From Christensenella minuta (GTDB taxonomy: Bacteria; Bacillota; Clostridia; Christensenellales; Christensenellaceae): DNA of 64,000 bases. The notes beneath the pieces were generated by a model. The model ran no database searches, was not told where the DNA came from, and worked only from the letters and a program-made list of their open reading frames with translations. The DNA is taken from the NCBI RefSeq assembly GCF_003628755.1, contig NZ_CP029256.1, positions 1,073,585 to 1,137,584 of the forward strand. Reading direction: 5' to 3'. The position numbers were made by a program, and so were the translations under genes. Positions 51,320 to 60,232 of this stretch are shown in pieces. Position 1 is the stretch's first letter; each line of letters starts with the position of its first letter.

Positions 51320-52714
51320 TTATTCGATAATTCCAAGGGACAGTTTCCAGCATAGAACGCGCTTTACGGCTTTATCGATCTGGTCTTCGCGAAGCGTGCC
51401 GTCTCCAAGCGCATCCAGGACCGCCTGATATTGTTCTTCGAACTGAGAGCTTAAAATCAGGTCATTTCCCGCTTGTACGGCAAGCACTGCCGCTTCGCCG
51501 GCGCCATATTCGTCCCGGACCGCGTCCATGTAGAGGTCGTCCGTCATGATGACGCCGGAAAAGCCGAGATCGGAACGCAGAATTTCGTGCACCCGTGCCG
51601 ACAAAGAGGCCGGGTACTCATCGTCCATACATTCCACAATATTATGGCATACGAGTATACCGCCCGCATTTTCCTTAATTCCTGCTGAGAAAGGAAGAAA
51701 ATCGCTGTTTAAAAACGCATCGTATTCCCTCGTATCATGCGCGATTCCCGTGTGTGTATCCACATTGGAGCCATATCCGGGAAAATGCTTGAGCGTACAG
51801 CCGATTCCACTCTCATTCATCTGCCGGACAACTTCCGCGACATAGCCGGCAGTCTCCCCGGCAGTCTGCCCAAACGCCCGTTTGTAGATAAAATCACCGG
51901 GATCTGTAGAGACGTCGCATACGGGAGCAAGATTTACATTGATTCCAAGGCCTTTCAAGACGCCGGCCTTTTCCGCCGTATCGCTCACGATACGTTCCAT
52001 CCCTCCCTCGCTGTAAAGCTCCTGCGGCGATAAAAAGGGCCCGTCACACAAGTCTTCATACTTACTGACCCGTTTTACCGTTCCACCCTCTTCATCCACG
52101 CCGATCAGCATCCCGAGCTTGGAAACCTGCTGATAGCTTTTGACTGTTTCGATCACTTCGGCTTTTGATTTCCCCTTGAAATCGCGGTCAAACAGGATAT
52201 AACCCGCCGGTTGGTATTTTTCGGCGGTTCCGGCCGCATCTTCCTCCGGGCAACGCGCAAAAAACATCTGCCCCACCTTTTCCGCTGCCGTCATGCTTTG
52301 CAGTATCTCTGCCGCGCGGTCCTCATACAAATTGAAAGGCGGATTCGGCGCTTCCCTCTCAAGCTGCACATCCTGCACGATGCACTTGCCGCCGTTTTCC
52401 GTATAAGCCACCCGGACGGACGCACCCCGTTCGACGGTGCGTACCAACGGCAGGACGGAATCCTCCACGCCGTAGGAAAAGGCCTGCTGCGTTCCATCTT
52501 CATGTTTCAGCAAAAAGCTTTCCTCATCCGCAGTCAGCACCATCCCGGCAGCGGACTTTACTTCCGGCTGCGGGGAAAACGAAGGCCCGGTTTGGCTGTC
52601 CCCGATCGCGGACACGACCGTTGGCGCGGCAGCCGTTCCGTCCGGGCTGCCCTCAGTGCATCCCGTCAGCAACAGGAGCACGCACAGAAGCGCCGTTATT
52701 ACTTTCTTCTTCAT
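51320..52714 (-). CDS. nagZ: GH3 beta-N-acetylhexosaminidase lipoprotein (NagZ-like)
   Basis: A 464-residue lipoprotein: signal MKKKVITALLCVLLLLTGC with lipobox LTGC, a linker and an immunoglobulin-like or beta region to about residue 130, then a GH3 barrel. Key motifs: IGVDEEGGTVKRV, KHFPGYGSNVDTHTG with the catalytic Asp-x-His dyad of NagZ-type enzymes, and VIMTDDLYMDAV with the nucleophile Asp. It should release GlcNAc from muropeptides outside the cell, as YbbD/NagZ of Bacillus does. The ATG after GGGGGGA was chosen; the open frame runs on upstream through a tRNA gene and is not coding there. Confidence 0.92.
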   Translation of the reverse strand: MKKKVITALLCVLLLLTGCTEGSPDGTAAAPTVVSAIGDSQTGPSFSPQPEVKSAAGMVLTADEESFLLKHEDGTQQAFSYGVEDSVLPLVRTVERGASVRVAYTENGGKCIVQDVQLEREAPNPPFNLYEDRAAEILQSMTAAEKVGQMFFARCPEEDAAGTAEKYQPAGYILFDRDFKGKSKAEVIETVKSYQQVSKLGMLIGVDEEGGTVKRVSKYEDLCDGPFLSPQELYSEGGMERIVSDTAEKAGVLKGLGINVNLAPVCDVSTDPGDFIYKRAFGQTAGETAGYVAEVVRQMNESGIGCTLKHFPGYGSNVDTHTGIAHDTREYDAFLNSDFLPFSAGIKENAGGILVCHNIVECMDDEYPASLSARVHEILRSDLGFSGVIMTDDLYMDAVRDEYGAGEAAVLAVQAGNDLILSSQFEEQYQAVLDALGDGTLREDQIDKAVKRVLCWKLSLGIIE

Positions 52715-52888
52715 CTCATATTCCCCCCGTAATATACGGATATAAAAGCATCTGTAACCGATACAGTACAAACAGCATGAAGCCGGGGCCGGCCACGCCA
52801 ACGGCCGCTTGAATACAGGATATTCCGGAATAAACGCAGCGGACCGCAGAGCATATGGTTTTTCCCAACGCATGAAAACGGAGCATAT

Positions 52889-52913
52889 ACAAAAGCCCCG
52901 CCAAAGGCGGGAC
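52889..52913 (-). terminator. Terminator after tRNA-Leu(CAA)
   Basis: Stem CCCGCC/GGCGGG then GCTTTT on the minus strand. Another hairpin (CGGCGCAG with CTGCGCCG, 52923-52942) lies directly after the tRNA. Confidence 0.75.
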
Positions 52914-52942
52914 TTTCGCGTGCGGCGCAGTCTGCTGCGCCG

Positions 52943-53029
52943 TGGTGCCGAAGGTGGGAATCGAACCCACACGGTATTGCTACCACAGGATTTTGAGTCC
53001 AGCGCGTCTGCCAGTTCCACCACTTCGGC
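52943..53029 (-). tRNA. tRNA-Leu(CAA)
   Basis: Acceptor arms GCCGAAG and CTTCGGC, D-arm TGGTGGAACTGGCAGACGCG, T loop GGTTCGATTCC, long variable arm; the anticodon loop CTCAAAA reads CAA. The 3' CCA is encoded. Confidence 0.96.
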
Positions 53030-53048
53030 ATGAAAAGTCGACTTACAA

Positions 53049-53077
53049 ATAATAGCATGGCCGATCAAAAAAGTCAA
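53049..53077 (-). promoter_or_regulatory. Promoter of tRNA-Leu(CAA)
   Basis: Minus-strand TTGACT, 17 bp, TATTAT, ending about 20 nt before the tRNA. Confidence 0.75.
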
Positions 53078-53195
53078 TCTGCTACCAGCGGTCCAATTAA
53101 AACTTTTAGCCCCGCGTCACATGGGGTTCATGCCGTTTTCACATAATACTTTCATACTCGAACCATGGCAATAATGAAAAATCCAGGAGGCTTTC

Positions 53196-55457
53196 ATGAG
53201 CACTAAAGAGAAAAAAAAGAGAATGACAAAAAAGAAATGGATCACCGTGGCAGCTGTCGTTGCTGCCGGCATTTTGCTGGCAGTTTTCTTATTGCCGCAA
53301 TTTCTTTTCCGTGCGAACATGCAGTCGGCAGCGGCAGCGACACGTACCGCAACGGTGGAAAAGGGCACGATTGAGACGACCGTAGTCGGTTCGGGCAACC
53401 TCGCCGCGGGAGATACCTTAAATGTAAAACTTCCATCCGGCGTAACGGTGGAATCCGTCCTGGCAGAGGCAGGCGATACCGTGGCCGAGGGCGATACCCT
53501 GGCAACCTTAAACGCCGCTTCCCTGCAAAATGCGATCGTGAGCGTACAGGATGAGCTCACGTCCCTTGATTCCGAAATCGACGATGCAAAAGACGATACC
53601 GAATCCGATACCATCACGTCCTCTGTGGGCGGACGTGTAAAACAGCTTTTTGCGTCGGAAGGCGATAACACGAACAGTATAATCGACGAAAACGGTTCTC
53701 TGGCCGTGATCTCCATCGACGGAAAAATGAAAGTTACATTTACGCCTTCATCTACGGACGGACTCGGTCTCGGTACCGAGGTCAGCGTTGCCCTGCCGGA
53801 CGGCAGCACGGAAACAGGTACGGTGAGCGCCCTTTCCGCGGAGTCCTGCACCGTTACTTTGACCGACAACGGCCCGGCCTGCGGCAGCAGCGCCGCCATC
53901 TCCTCAGGTGGTACGGAGCTGGGCACGGGGACGCTTGAAATCAACACGCCGATCGCGATCCTCGGCGGCACAGGCACCATAGAAAGCGTAGACGTCTCCC
54001 TGAACGAAAGCATCAACAGCGGAGATGCCCTGTTTACGCTTACCGAGGCGGCGGTTTCCCGCGAATATGAAGCCCTTTTGACAGAGCGGGCGGAATATGA
54101 GGAAGCGCTGCGTACATTGCTCAAATATGCGGAAAGCAATTCCATTACGGCGGAAAGTGCAGGCACCATCGGTGAAGTTTCCGTGAGCGCTTCGGGAGAC
54201 TCTTCATCCCAGACCGACTCCTCTGGCACGCAGTCTGCCGCATCCGCCGCACGGGCGGTATCTGCCCTTTCCGGCGGAGAGGATTCCATACAGCTTCTGT
54301 CTGCCGTGCCTGCCGGAACGGACGGGATGATCCCCACGGATACGGGCACAGTGACCGAGCTTACCGGGGTGACTGAAGTTTTCATCAATAATCCGGTGAC
54401 CGGCAATACGCCGCAGAGCACGATCATGCCGGGAAACGGATATACCGGTACGATTTCATGGGAACCCGCGGGAACAAAATTTGAAGCGGGTATGGCCTAC
54501 GCCGCCAACGTAACGCTCACAGCGGCTTCCGGGTATCACTTTGCTTCGGATGCGGCCGTAAATGTCACGGGAGCGGTCATTGAAAACCTTACCGTCAGCA
54601 CGGAAAGCGAGGGAAACACCCTCTCCTTCCGCGCAGTATTCGCCGCAACCGATACAGCGCAGAATACGCAGCAGCAGGAACAGCCCTCCGCCGGTTCGGA
54701 AAGCGCCGCACAAAGGAGCACGGCAAACGGCAGTATGCCGTCCAGCTCGTCCTCCGGCAGCGCCTCTTACAGTGCCGGTTCCGGATCTTCCGCGGTATCG
54801 ACCGCTTCGTCGGCCGATTCGTCGGCCGATTCGTCGGCCTCGGACAGTGAAGATTCGCTTCTACAGACTGCATTTACGATCCAGATCGGCGACGCGAATT
54901 CCCTCACCGTAAGCGTAGATGAACTCGATATTCTCACGATTGCGCAGGGCCAGGAAGCAACGGTCGTCTTGGACGCGCTCCCGGATAACTCCTTTCATGG
55001 AACGGTCACCAAGGTTTCAACCTCCGGGACAGCACAGTCGGGTGTGACAACTTATCCGGTCACGATCATGCTTGACGATATTTCCGGCTCCGGGGCGCTT
55101 GCGGGAATGAACGCAACAGCGACCATTTCCATTGCTACCAGCGAGGACGTTTTGCTGATTCCCCTCGACGCGCTTCAGGAGATGGGAAGCGAACAATTTG
55201 TATACATTGCCGGAGACGGCGAAGAAGGGCTGGGCGAGCGGCGTGTCGTGGAAACAGGGCTATCCGACGGCACCAACGTCGAAATCACATCCGGGCTTTC
55301 CGAGGGTGAGCAGGTCGCTTATACCGAAAGCAGCTCCTCCAGCGAGTCTGAACAGATGATGATGCAGGGAATGGGCGGCATGGGCGGTACGCCTCCCGAT
55401 GACAGCATGGGCGGTACGCTCCCCGGTGGCGGTATGGGCGGCGGTCCCATGGGCTGA
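53196..55457 (+). CDS. Unusually long MacA/HlyD-type efflux adaptor with inserted domain
   Basis: A 753-residue membrane-fusion-like subunit for the ABC exporter that follows; typical relatives are 350-550. One N-terminal membrane helix (WITVAAVVAAGILLAVFLL); barrel-sandwich parts at GVTVESVLAEAGDTVAEGDTLATLN (about 85-110) and GTGTIESVDVSLNESINSGDAL (about 258-279); a beta-barrel near 585-650. Between them sits residue 388-487, which resembles the repeat units of clostridial S-layer and surface proteins (NGYTGTISWEPAG, AYAANVTLTAASGYHF), then a Ser/Ala-rich linker (about 489-555). The tail is Met/Gly-rich (MMMQGMGGMGG). GGAGG precedes the ATG; 15 nt separate it from the ATPase gene. Confidence 0.9.
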   Translation: MSTKEKKKRMTKKKWITVAAVVAAGILLAVFLLPQFLFRANMQSAAAATRTATVEKGTIETTVVGSGNLAAGDTLNVKLPSGVTVESVLAEAGDTVAEGDTLATLNAASLQNAIVSVQDELTSLDSEIDDAKDDTESDTITSSVGGRVKQLFASEGDNTNSIIDENGSLAVISIDGKMKVTFTPSSTDGLGLGTEVSVALPDGSTETGTVSALSAESCTVTLTDNGPACGSSAAISSGGTELGTGTLEINTPIAILGGTGTIESVDVSLNESINSGDALFTLTEAAVSREYEALLTERAEYEEALRTLLKYAESNSITAESAGTIGEVSVSASGDSSSQTDSSGTQSAASAARAVSALSGGEDSIQLLSAVPAGTDGMIPTDTGTVTELTGVTEVFINNPVTGNTPQSTIMPGNGYTGTISWEPAGTKFEAGMAYAANVTLTAASGYHFASDAAVNVTGAVIENLTVSTESEGNTLSFRAVFAATDTAQNTQQQEQPSAGSESAAQRSTANGSMPSSSSSGSASYSAGSGSSAVSTASSADSSADSSASDSEDSLLQTAFTIQIGDANSLTVSVDELDILTIAQGQEATVVLDALPDNSFHGTVTKVSTSGTAQSGVTTYPVTIMLDDISGSGALAGMNATATISIATSEDVLLIPLDALQEMGSEQFVYIAGDGEEGLGERRVVETGLSDGTNVEITSGLSEGEQVAYTESSSSSESEQMMMQGMGGMGGTPPDDSMGGTLPGGGMGGGPMG
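54806..54839 (+). repeat. Tandem 12-bp repeat in the adaptor linker
   Basis: TTCGTCGGCCGA repeated twice and a partial third, coding for the SADSSADSSA stretch. In-frame, so slippage would change the linker length without breaking the gene. Confidence 0.85.
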
Positions 55458-55472
55458 AGAAGGGAGGCTTTC

Positions 55473-56147
55473 ATGATCCAGATGAAGAATGTTTCAAAAA
55501 TATATACCATTGGAAATGAGGAGCTCTATGCTGTGAACCATGCAACGCTTACCATCAATGACGGCGAATTTGTAGCAATTATCGGTCCGTCGGGCAGTGG
55601 AAAATCCACCCTGATGAACATCATCGGCTGTCTTGATACGGCGGATGACGGCAAATATCTCCTCGACGGACAGGCCATCGAGGACTATACGGAGGATGAG
55701 TTGACGCGGGTGCGCAACTTTAAAATCGGGTTCGTATTCCAGAACTTCAACCTGCTGCCCAAAAACACGGCGCTTGAAAATGTAGAGCTCCCCTTAATTT
55801 ACCAGGGGATTTCACGAAAGGAATGCCGGGAACGCGCTGAAAACGCACTTATCCGAATGGGGCTTTCCGAACGTATGGAGCACAGGCCGTCCGAGCTTTC
55901 GGGCGGACAGCAGCAACGCGTGGCCATTGCACGGGCCATCGTAACTTCCCCTTCGCTCATCCTTGCGGACGAGCCGACCGGGAACCTCGACCATAAGACC
56001 GGGGTGGAGATACTGGAGCTATTTCACGAACTGCACGCAAACGGAAACACCATTGTACTCATCACCCACGACGACGAGATCGCGCAGAAGGCGGAACGCC
56101 GCCTGCGCATCCTCGACGGACAGGTAACGGAGGATGCTGCATCATGA
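55473..56147 (+). CDS. MacB/LolD-type ABC transporter ATPase
   Basis: A 224-residue ATP-binding subunit: Walker [14 protein letters not shown]-loop [20 protein letters not shown], signature [15 protein letters not shown], Walker [13 protein letters not shown], and the switch histidine in LITHDDE. Pairs with the permease by an ATGA overlap, and with the preceding adaptor; the three form a MacAB-like exporter of peptides, lipids or antibiotics. AGGAGGC precedes the ATG. Confidence 0.96.
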   Translation: MIQMKNVSKIYTIGNEELYAVNHATLTINDGEFVAIIGPSGSGKSTLMNIIGCLDTADDGKYLLDGQAIEDYTEDELTRVRNFKIGFVFQNFNLLPKNTALENVELPLIYQGISRKECRERAENALIRMGLSERMEHRPSELSGGQQQRVAIARAIVTSPSLILADEPTGNLDHKTGVEILELFHELHANGNTIVLITHDDEIAQKAERRLRILDGQVTEDAAS

Positions 56148-57310
56148 TTTTACAATCTTTCCGCATGGCCTTTGCCTCTATTGTGGCAAACAAAATGCGT
56201 TCCTTTCTTACAATGCTGGGGATTATCATCGGCATTATGGCTGTGGTCGTATTGGTATCCATCGTGGGGGGCGCTACAGATTCCGTCGCCGGAGAGCTCA
56301 ATAGCCTCGGCGCGGAAACGCTTTCCGTTACCGTCACAAGCTCCCGCTACCAGCCGCTTTCTGTAGACGATGTCATAAACCTTTCCGACGAATACGAGAG
56401 CATCGGCTATGCCGCTCCTACGACGACGCAGAACGCAACGCTCAAGGCCGGGGATACAAACGCCACGGCGTCAGTTGTCGGAACGACCGCCGCATATGCG
56501 GACATCAATGACCTTACGGTGCAATCGGGCCGTTTCCTAAAATCTCCCGACGTGAACAATAATTCCGCTGTCGCGGTGGTCGGCACGGATATCGCGGACG
56601 ACCTCTTTGGCCGTACAGACATCGTTGGGGAGACCATCTCCGTGGACGGACGCAGCTTTCTCATTGTCGGCGTGCTCGCGGACGCAGGCGAATCGCTGAT
56701 GGGCAGCGAAAACAGCAACATCATCATTCCCTATACCACGGCACAGCGAATGTTCTATATTTCCGGCGTGGCCTCCTTCACAGTCGCCGCGGAATCGAGC
56801 GAGCTCGTAGATGCGGCGGAGGCCGACCTCACGGAAGAGCTCATGTCGCGCTTCAAGGATGAGGATGCGTTTTCCGTGATGAACCAGTCTACAATACTTG
56901 AATCCATGGATTCCATTACAAACACCATGGCCATGATGTTCGGCGGGATTGCGGGAATCTCGCTTCTCGTCGGCGGAATCGGCATCATGAATATCATGCT
57001 GGTGTCCGTAGCGGAGCGCACGCGGGAGATCGGCATCCGCAAGGCCATCGGCGCGGGGCGCAAGCGAATCCTGCTCCAGTTCCTGATCGAGGCGCTGGTG
57101 GTCAGCACGCTTGGCGGCCTCATCGGCCTCGGTCTTTCGTGGGTGCTGCTTGCCATACTCTCCCTCGCGATGGATATGACCTACACCATGTCCGCAGGCG
57201 TCGCCCTGCTTGCCGTCTTGTTCTCGATAGCAATTGGCGTAATTTTCGGCATCAACCCGGCCAACAAGGCCGCGAAAATGCCGCCGATCGAAGCGCTGCG
57301 GACTGAATAG
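56144..57310 (+). CDS. MacB/FtsX-like ABC transporter permease
   Basis: A 388-residue permease: one N-terminal helix (FLTMLGIIIGIMAVVVLVSIV), a 200-residue extracytoplasmic MacB core domain, then three C-terminal helices ending INPANKAAKMPPIEALRTE, the hallmark of this family. The cytoplasmic loop RTREIGIRKAIGAGRKRIL is also typical. Mechanotransmission rather than classical transport is expected for this fold. Confidence 0.95.
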   Translation: MILQSFRMAFASIVANKMRSFLTMLGIIIGIMAVVVLVSIVGGATDSVAGELNSLGAETLSVTVTSSRYQPLSVDDVINLSDEYESIGYAAPTTTQNATLKAGDTNATASVVGTTAAYADINDLTVQSGRFLKSPDVNNNSAVAVVGTDIADDLFGRTDIVGETISVDGRSFLIVGVLADAGESLMGSENSNIIIPYTTAQRMFYISGVASFTVAAESSELVDAAEADLTEELMSRFKDEDAFSVMNQSTILESMDSITNTMAMMFGGIAGISLLVGGIGIMNIMLVSVAERTREIGIRKAIGAGRKRILLQFLIEALVVSTLGGLIGLGLSWVLLAILSLAMDMTYTMSAGVALLAVLFSIAIGVIFGINPANKAAKMPPIEALRTE

Positions 57311-57350
57311 CGCCGTAACTCGCCATTTCGCAGAATTGTCCTTCCGTCGA

Positions 57351-57386
57351 AGCAAAGAGGCCGGAAGTATATCCGGCCTCTTTGCT
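57351..57386. terminator. Bidirectional terminator after the permease gene
   Basis: Arms AGCAAAGAGGCCGGA and TCCGGCCTCTTTGCT, a 15-bp stem, between two convergent genes. Confidence 0.85.
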
Positions 57387-57396
57387 GTTTTACTTA

Positions 57397-58446
57397 TCAC
57401 ACAAAATAATAATTGGTGTCCCAAGCGGGAATACAGGGAAAATGCCGGAGGTGTACCTTGTAATCCGGACGCATGCCTTTTATGAGCAGCGGAAGGCGGA
57501 ACAGGTCTTCGTTCCGGTGGTAGGCGGACACGAGCAGCCTGGGTTTTTGCTCCCGGATGATATGCTCCGTTCCTCTCAGGGCCGCCGCTTCTTCCCCTTC
57601 CACATCGTACTTGATATAGGTAACGCGCTCGCCCGCGAGGAGGTTGTCCAGGCTGTTTGCGGGAACCGTCCATCCCGCCCCCGATGCGGCGGAATTTCGT
57701 CCGCCGCGCTGGGCAAACGTGATTCTGCCTTCCCTTTCGTGGGCCGCCACATTCCAGCAGACAATGCGCGCAAAGCCTTCTACGGCGCTTTTGAGCCTGG
57801 CAAAATTCCTCGCGTCCGGCTCAATGGCAAAAATCCTTTCATATCCATCCGTCATTTCGATAAAATCATGTATAGTGTCTCCCGTGTAGGCCCCGACATC
57901 AACATAGCATTCGCTATTTCCCAGCTTCAAGATGTTTTTACAGGCTTCCGCAGGCCTGCTTTCGCAGCGGTACAGGTATTCCGGCTTTCCGCTCAGCTTA
58001 TATTCGACCATGTCCCGGAAGGTTTCACGGGAAAGGCCGTCCGCCAGCAACGCATACGCCCGGCGGAGCTCCGCCTCGTGCAGCATCAAATAATCCTTAT
58101 CGAATATCCCTCCGCCATAGACTGGGACATCCGGTATGTAAAGCTCTTGCTCCCGCGCGATCCGTTTGATCCTCTCCATCACCTCCGGGAGCTGCGTGCC
58201 AAAAGCGACAAGCACGATCATTTCCCCGAACCGCTCACGTGCCTGCTTGTAATTTATCACCCGGAAACCGCGGAATATTTGTCCCCGGCAAAACTCGTCG
58301 CTCGCAAAAACGCCCGCCGCCGCAATGCCGCGCCGCGCAAGCTCATCCAAAATTTTATCCGCTCCGTTTCCCATGCCATAGAGCATGACCGGCTTGCGTG
58401 CCCGCTCCAGCCGCTGCCATAGGGAAACGCTTTCTTTCCAATCCAT
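57397..58446 (-). CDS. FkbM-family methyltransferase
   Basis: A 349-residue SAM-dependent methyltransferase. An N-terminal Rossmann-like nucleotide-sugar/PylC-type domain (about 15-110; PVMLYGMGNGADKILDEL) precedes an FkbM fold with CYVDVGAYTGDTIHDF (SAM site) and TYIKYDVEGEEAAALRG. FkbM enzymes methylate sugar or other hydroxyls; the substrate is unknown. It has an extended -10 promoter and faces the exporter terminator. Confidence 0.87.
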   Translation of the reverse strand: MDWKESVSLWQRLERARKPVMLYGMGNGADKILDELARRGIAAAGVFASDEFCRGQIFRGFRVINYKQARERFGEMIVLVAFGTQLPEVMERIKRIAREQELYIPDVPVYGGGIFDKDYLMLHEAELRRAYALLADGLSRETFRDMVEYKLSGKPEYLYRCESRPAEACKNILKLGNSECYVDVGAYTGDTIHDFIEMTDGYERIFAIEPDARNFARLKSAVEGFARIVCWNVAAHEREGRITFAQRGGRNSAASGAGWTVPANSLDNLLAGERVTYIKYDVEGEEAAALRGTEHIIREQKPRLLVSAYHRNEDLFRLPLLIKGMRPDYKVHLRHFPCIPAWDTNYYFV

Positions 58447-58474
58447 AACTGCCTTCTGTTAAATTAATATGTCT

Positions 58475-58483
58475 ATTTTACCA
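58475..58483 (-). promoter_or_regulatory. Extended -10 promoter of the FkbM gene
   Basis: Minus-strand TGGTAAAAT about 30 nt before the start; no clear -35. Faces the ABC-F promoter. Confidence 0.4.
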
Positions 58484-58498
58484 TATTCACCGGTTTTG

Positions 58499-58507
58499 TG
58501 GTATAAT
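58499..58507 (+). promoter_or_regulatory. Extended -10 promoter of the ABC-F gene
   Basis: TGGTATAAT fits the extended -10 consensus; -35 unclear. It lies about 30 nt before the ATG. Confidence 0.55.
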
Positions 58508-58536
58508 GGAAAAACTTGGGCAAAAAGGAGCAACTA

Positions 58537-60138
58537 ATGATAACGGTCACAAATCTAAGTTTGAATTTCAGCGGAACGAACCTGTTTTCAGGCGTGAATC
58601 TCAAATTCACTCCGGGAAACTGTTATGGAATCATCGGGGCGAACGGCGCGGGAAAATCTACTTTCCTGCGCATCCTGTCGGGCGACCTCGATTCCACAAC
58701 GGGCGACGTGCACATCCAGGAAGGCGCACGCATGTCCGTTTTGAAACAGGATCATTTTGCATATAATGACTTTACGGTGCTCGATACCATTGTTATGGGC
58801 AATCCGCGCCTTGCGGAAATCACCAAAGAAAAGGACGCGCTGTATGCAAAGCCTGATTTTTCCGAGGAAGACGGCATCCGCGCTGGCGAGCTCGAGGCGG
58901 AATTCGCAGAGCTCGACGGATGGGAGGCTGAATCGAATGCTTCCAGGCTGATTCAGGGCCTTGGTCTTTCCGAAGATATCCTCTGTCAAACGATGTCTTC
59001 CCTGCCCGACAACGAAAAGGTCAAGGTGCTGCTCGCGCAGGCCCTGTTTGGCAAGCCGGACATTATCCTGCTTGACGAACCGACCAACCATCTCGATGTG
59101 GCGAGCGTGCACTGGCTCGAAGATTTTCTGCTCGATTACGAGGGAACGCTTATCATCGTATCGCACGACCGTCATTTCCTCAATACGGTATGTACGCATA
59201 TGGTGGATATTGACTACGGAAAAATCAAGCTGTATGTGGGCAACTACGAGTTCTGGTATGAATCCAGCCAGCTCATCCAGAAGATGCTGCGCGAACAAAA
59301 TAAAAAAAGCGAAGAAAAGGCCAAGGAGCTGCAAAGCTTTATCCAGCGTTTCTCCGCCAACAAATCAAAATCGCGGCAGGCGACCTCGCGTAAAAAGCTG
59401 CTTGAGAAGCTGGAGTTTGAGGAAATGCCCGCTTCTTCGCGCCGCTACCCATTCGTAGGCTTTACGCCTGACCGCGAGATTGGCAAAGAGGTGCTGGCCG
59501 TGGAGGGACTTTCCAAGACGGTCGATGGGGAAAAGGTATTGAATCAAATTTCTTTCCGCATGAACAGGGACGACAAGATCGCATTTCTTGGCGATACGGA
59601 AATTGCCGCAACCACGCTGTTCCAGATCCTGACGGGTGAAATTGAACCGGACGAAGGGTCCTTCAAATGGGGCGGTACTACGTCGCAGTCCTATTTTCCC
59701 AAGGATAATTCCGCGTTTTTCGACGGTTGTGATCTTACGATTCTCGATTGGCTGCGTCAATATTCCAAGGATACTACCGAGACCTACCTGCGCGGTTTCT
59801 GCGGCCGCATGCTCTTTTCAGGCGAAGACGTCTTCAAGAAGGTGGACGTGCTTTCGGGCGGCGAACGTGTACGCTGTATGCTTTCGCGCATGATGATGTT
59901 CGGCTCGAACGTCCTTGTTTTGGACCAGCCGACCAACCATCTCGATCTCGAATCCATTACGGCGGTCAATAACGGCCTCGTGGATTTCAAGGGCGCGGTG
60001 CTGTTTGCCTCACACGACCACGAATTCATCAATACCATTGCCAACCGCATCATCCGTTTTACGCCGGACGGCCTGATTGACCGGCTCGGGACCTACGATG
60101 AATTCATCGAGGAATATGGCGGCGGGGATATCTATTAA
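58537..60138 (+). CDS. ABC-F family ATPase with degenerate second nucleotide site
   Basis: A 533-residue soluble protein with two ABC domains and no membrane part, of the Uup/YkpA/YbiT group that acts on ribosomes. Domain 1 has intact sites: Walker A GANGAGKSTFLRIL, Walker B IILLDEPTNHLD. Domain 2 has no Walker A lysine (FLGDTEIAATTLFQIL) and its Walker B ends LVLDQPTNHLD with Gln for the catalytic Glu, while the signature LSGGERVRCMLSRMM is kept. The ATG 6 nt after AAGGAG was used. Antibiotic resistance versus translation-factor role cannot be decided. Confidence 0.92.
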   Translation: MITVTNLSLNFSGTNLFSGVNLKFTPGNCYGIIGANGAGKSTFLRILSGDLDSTTGDVHIQEGARMSVLKQDHFAYNDFTVLDTIVMGNPRLAEITKEKDALYAKPDFSEEDGIRAGELEAEFAELDGWEAESNASRLIQGLGLSEDILCQTMSSLPDNEKVKVLLAQALFGKPDIILLDEPTNHLDVASVHWLEDFLLDYEGTLIIVSHDRHFLNTVCTHMVDIDYGKIKLYVGNYEFWYESSQLIQKMLREQNKKSEEKAKELQSFIQRFSANKSKSRQATSRKKLLEKLEFEEMPASSRRYPFVGFTPDREIGKEVLAVEGLSKTVDGEKVLNQISFRMNRDDKIAFLGDTEIAATTLFQILTGEIEPDEGSFKWGGTTSQSYFPKDNSAFFDGCDLTILDWLRQYSKDTTETYLRGFCGRMLFSGEDVFKKVDVLSGGERVRCMLSRMMMFGSNVLVLDQPTNHLDLESITAVNNGLVDFKGAVLFASHDHEFINTIANRIIRFTPDGLIDRLGTYDEFIEEYGGGDIY

Positions 60139-60162
60139 ACAGGGCTTATATTCCGGTAAACC

Positions 60163-60196
60163 AACAAACTCCCCCAACAGCTTGGAGGAGTTTGTT
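60163..60196. terminator. Bidirectional terminator between ABC-F and exporter genes
   Basis: Arms AACAAACTCC and GGAGTTTGTT, between convergent genes, with T-rich flanks on both strands. Confidence 0.8.
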
Positions 60197-60232
60197 TTAT
60201 AAATAAATCCGAGACAAAAGCCTGGGGGATTC

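Noticed and set aside
52715-53077. N-terminal extension of the NagZ-like gene by 121 codons
   Set aside because: The extra part runs through tRNA-Leu(CAA) and its promoter; a signal peptide and strong ribosome binding site mark the true start.
53117-54427. 436-codon minus-strand open frame
   Set aside because: Antisense to the efflux adaptor; composition is the mirror of a Ser/Thr-rich protein, with no recognisable motif.
54806-54839. CRISPR-like repeat
   Set aside because: The repeat is 12 bp, contiguous, without spacers, and in-frame within a coding region.
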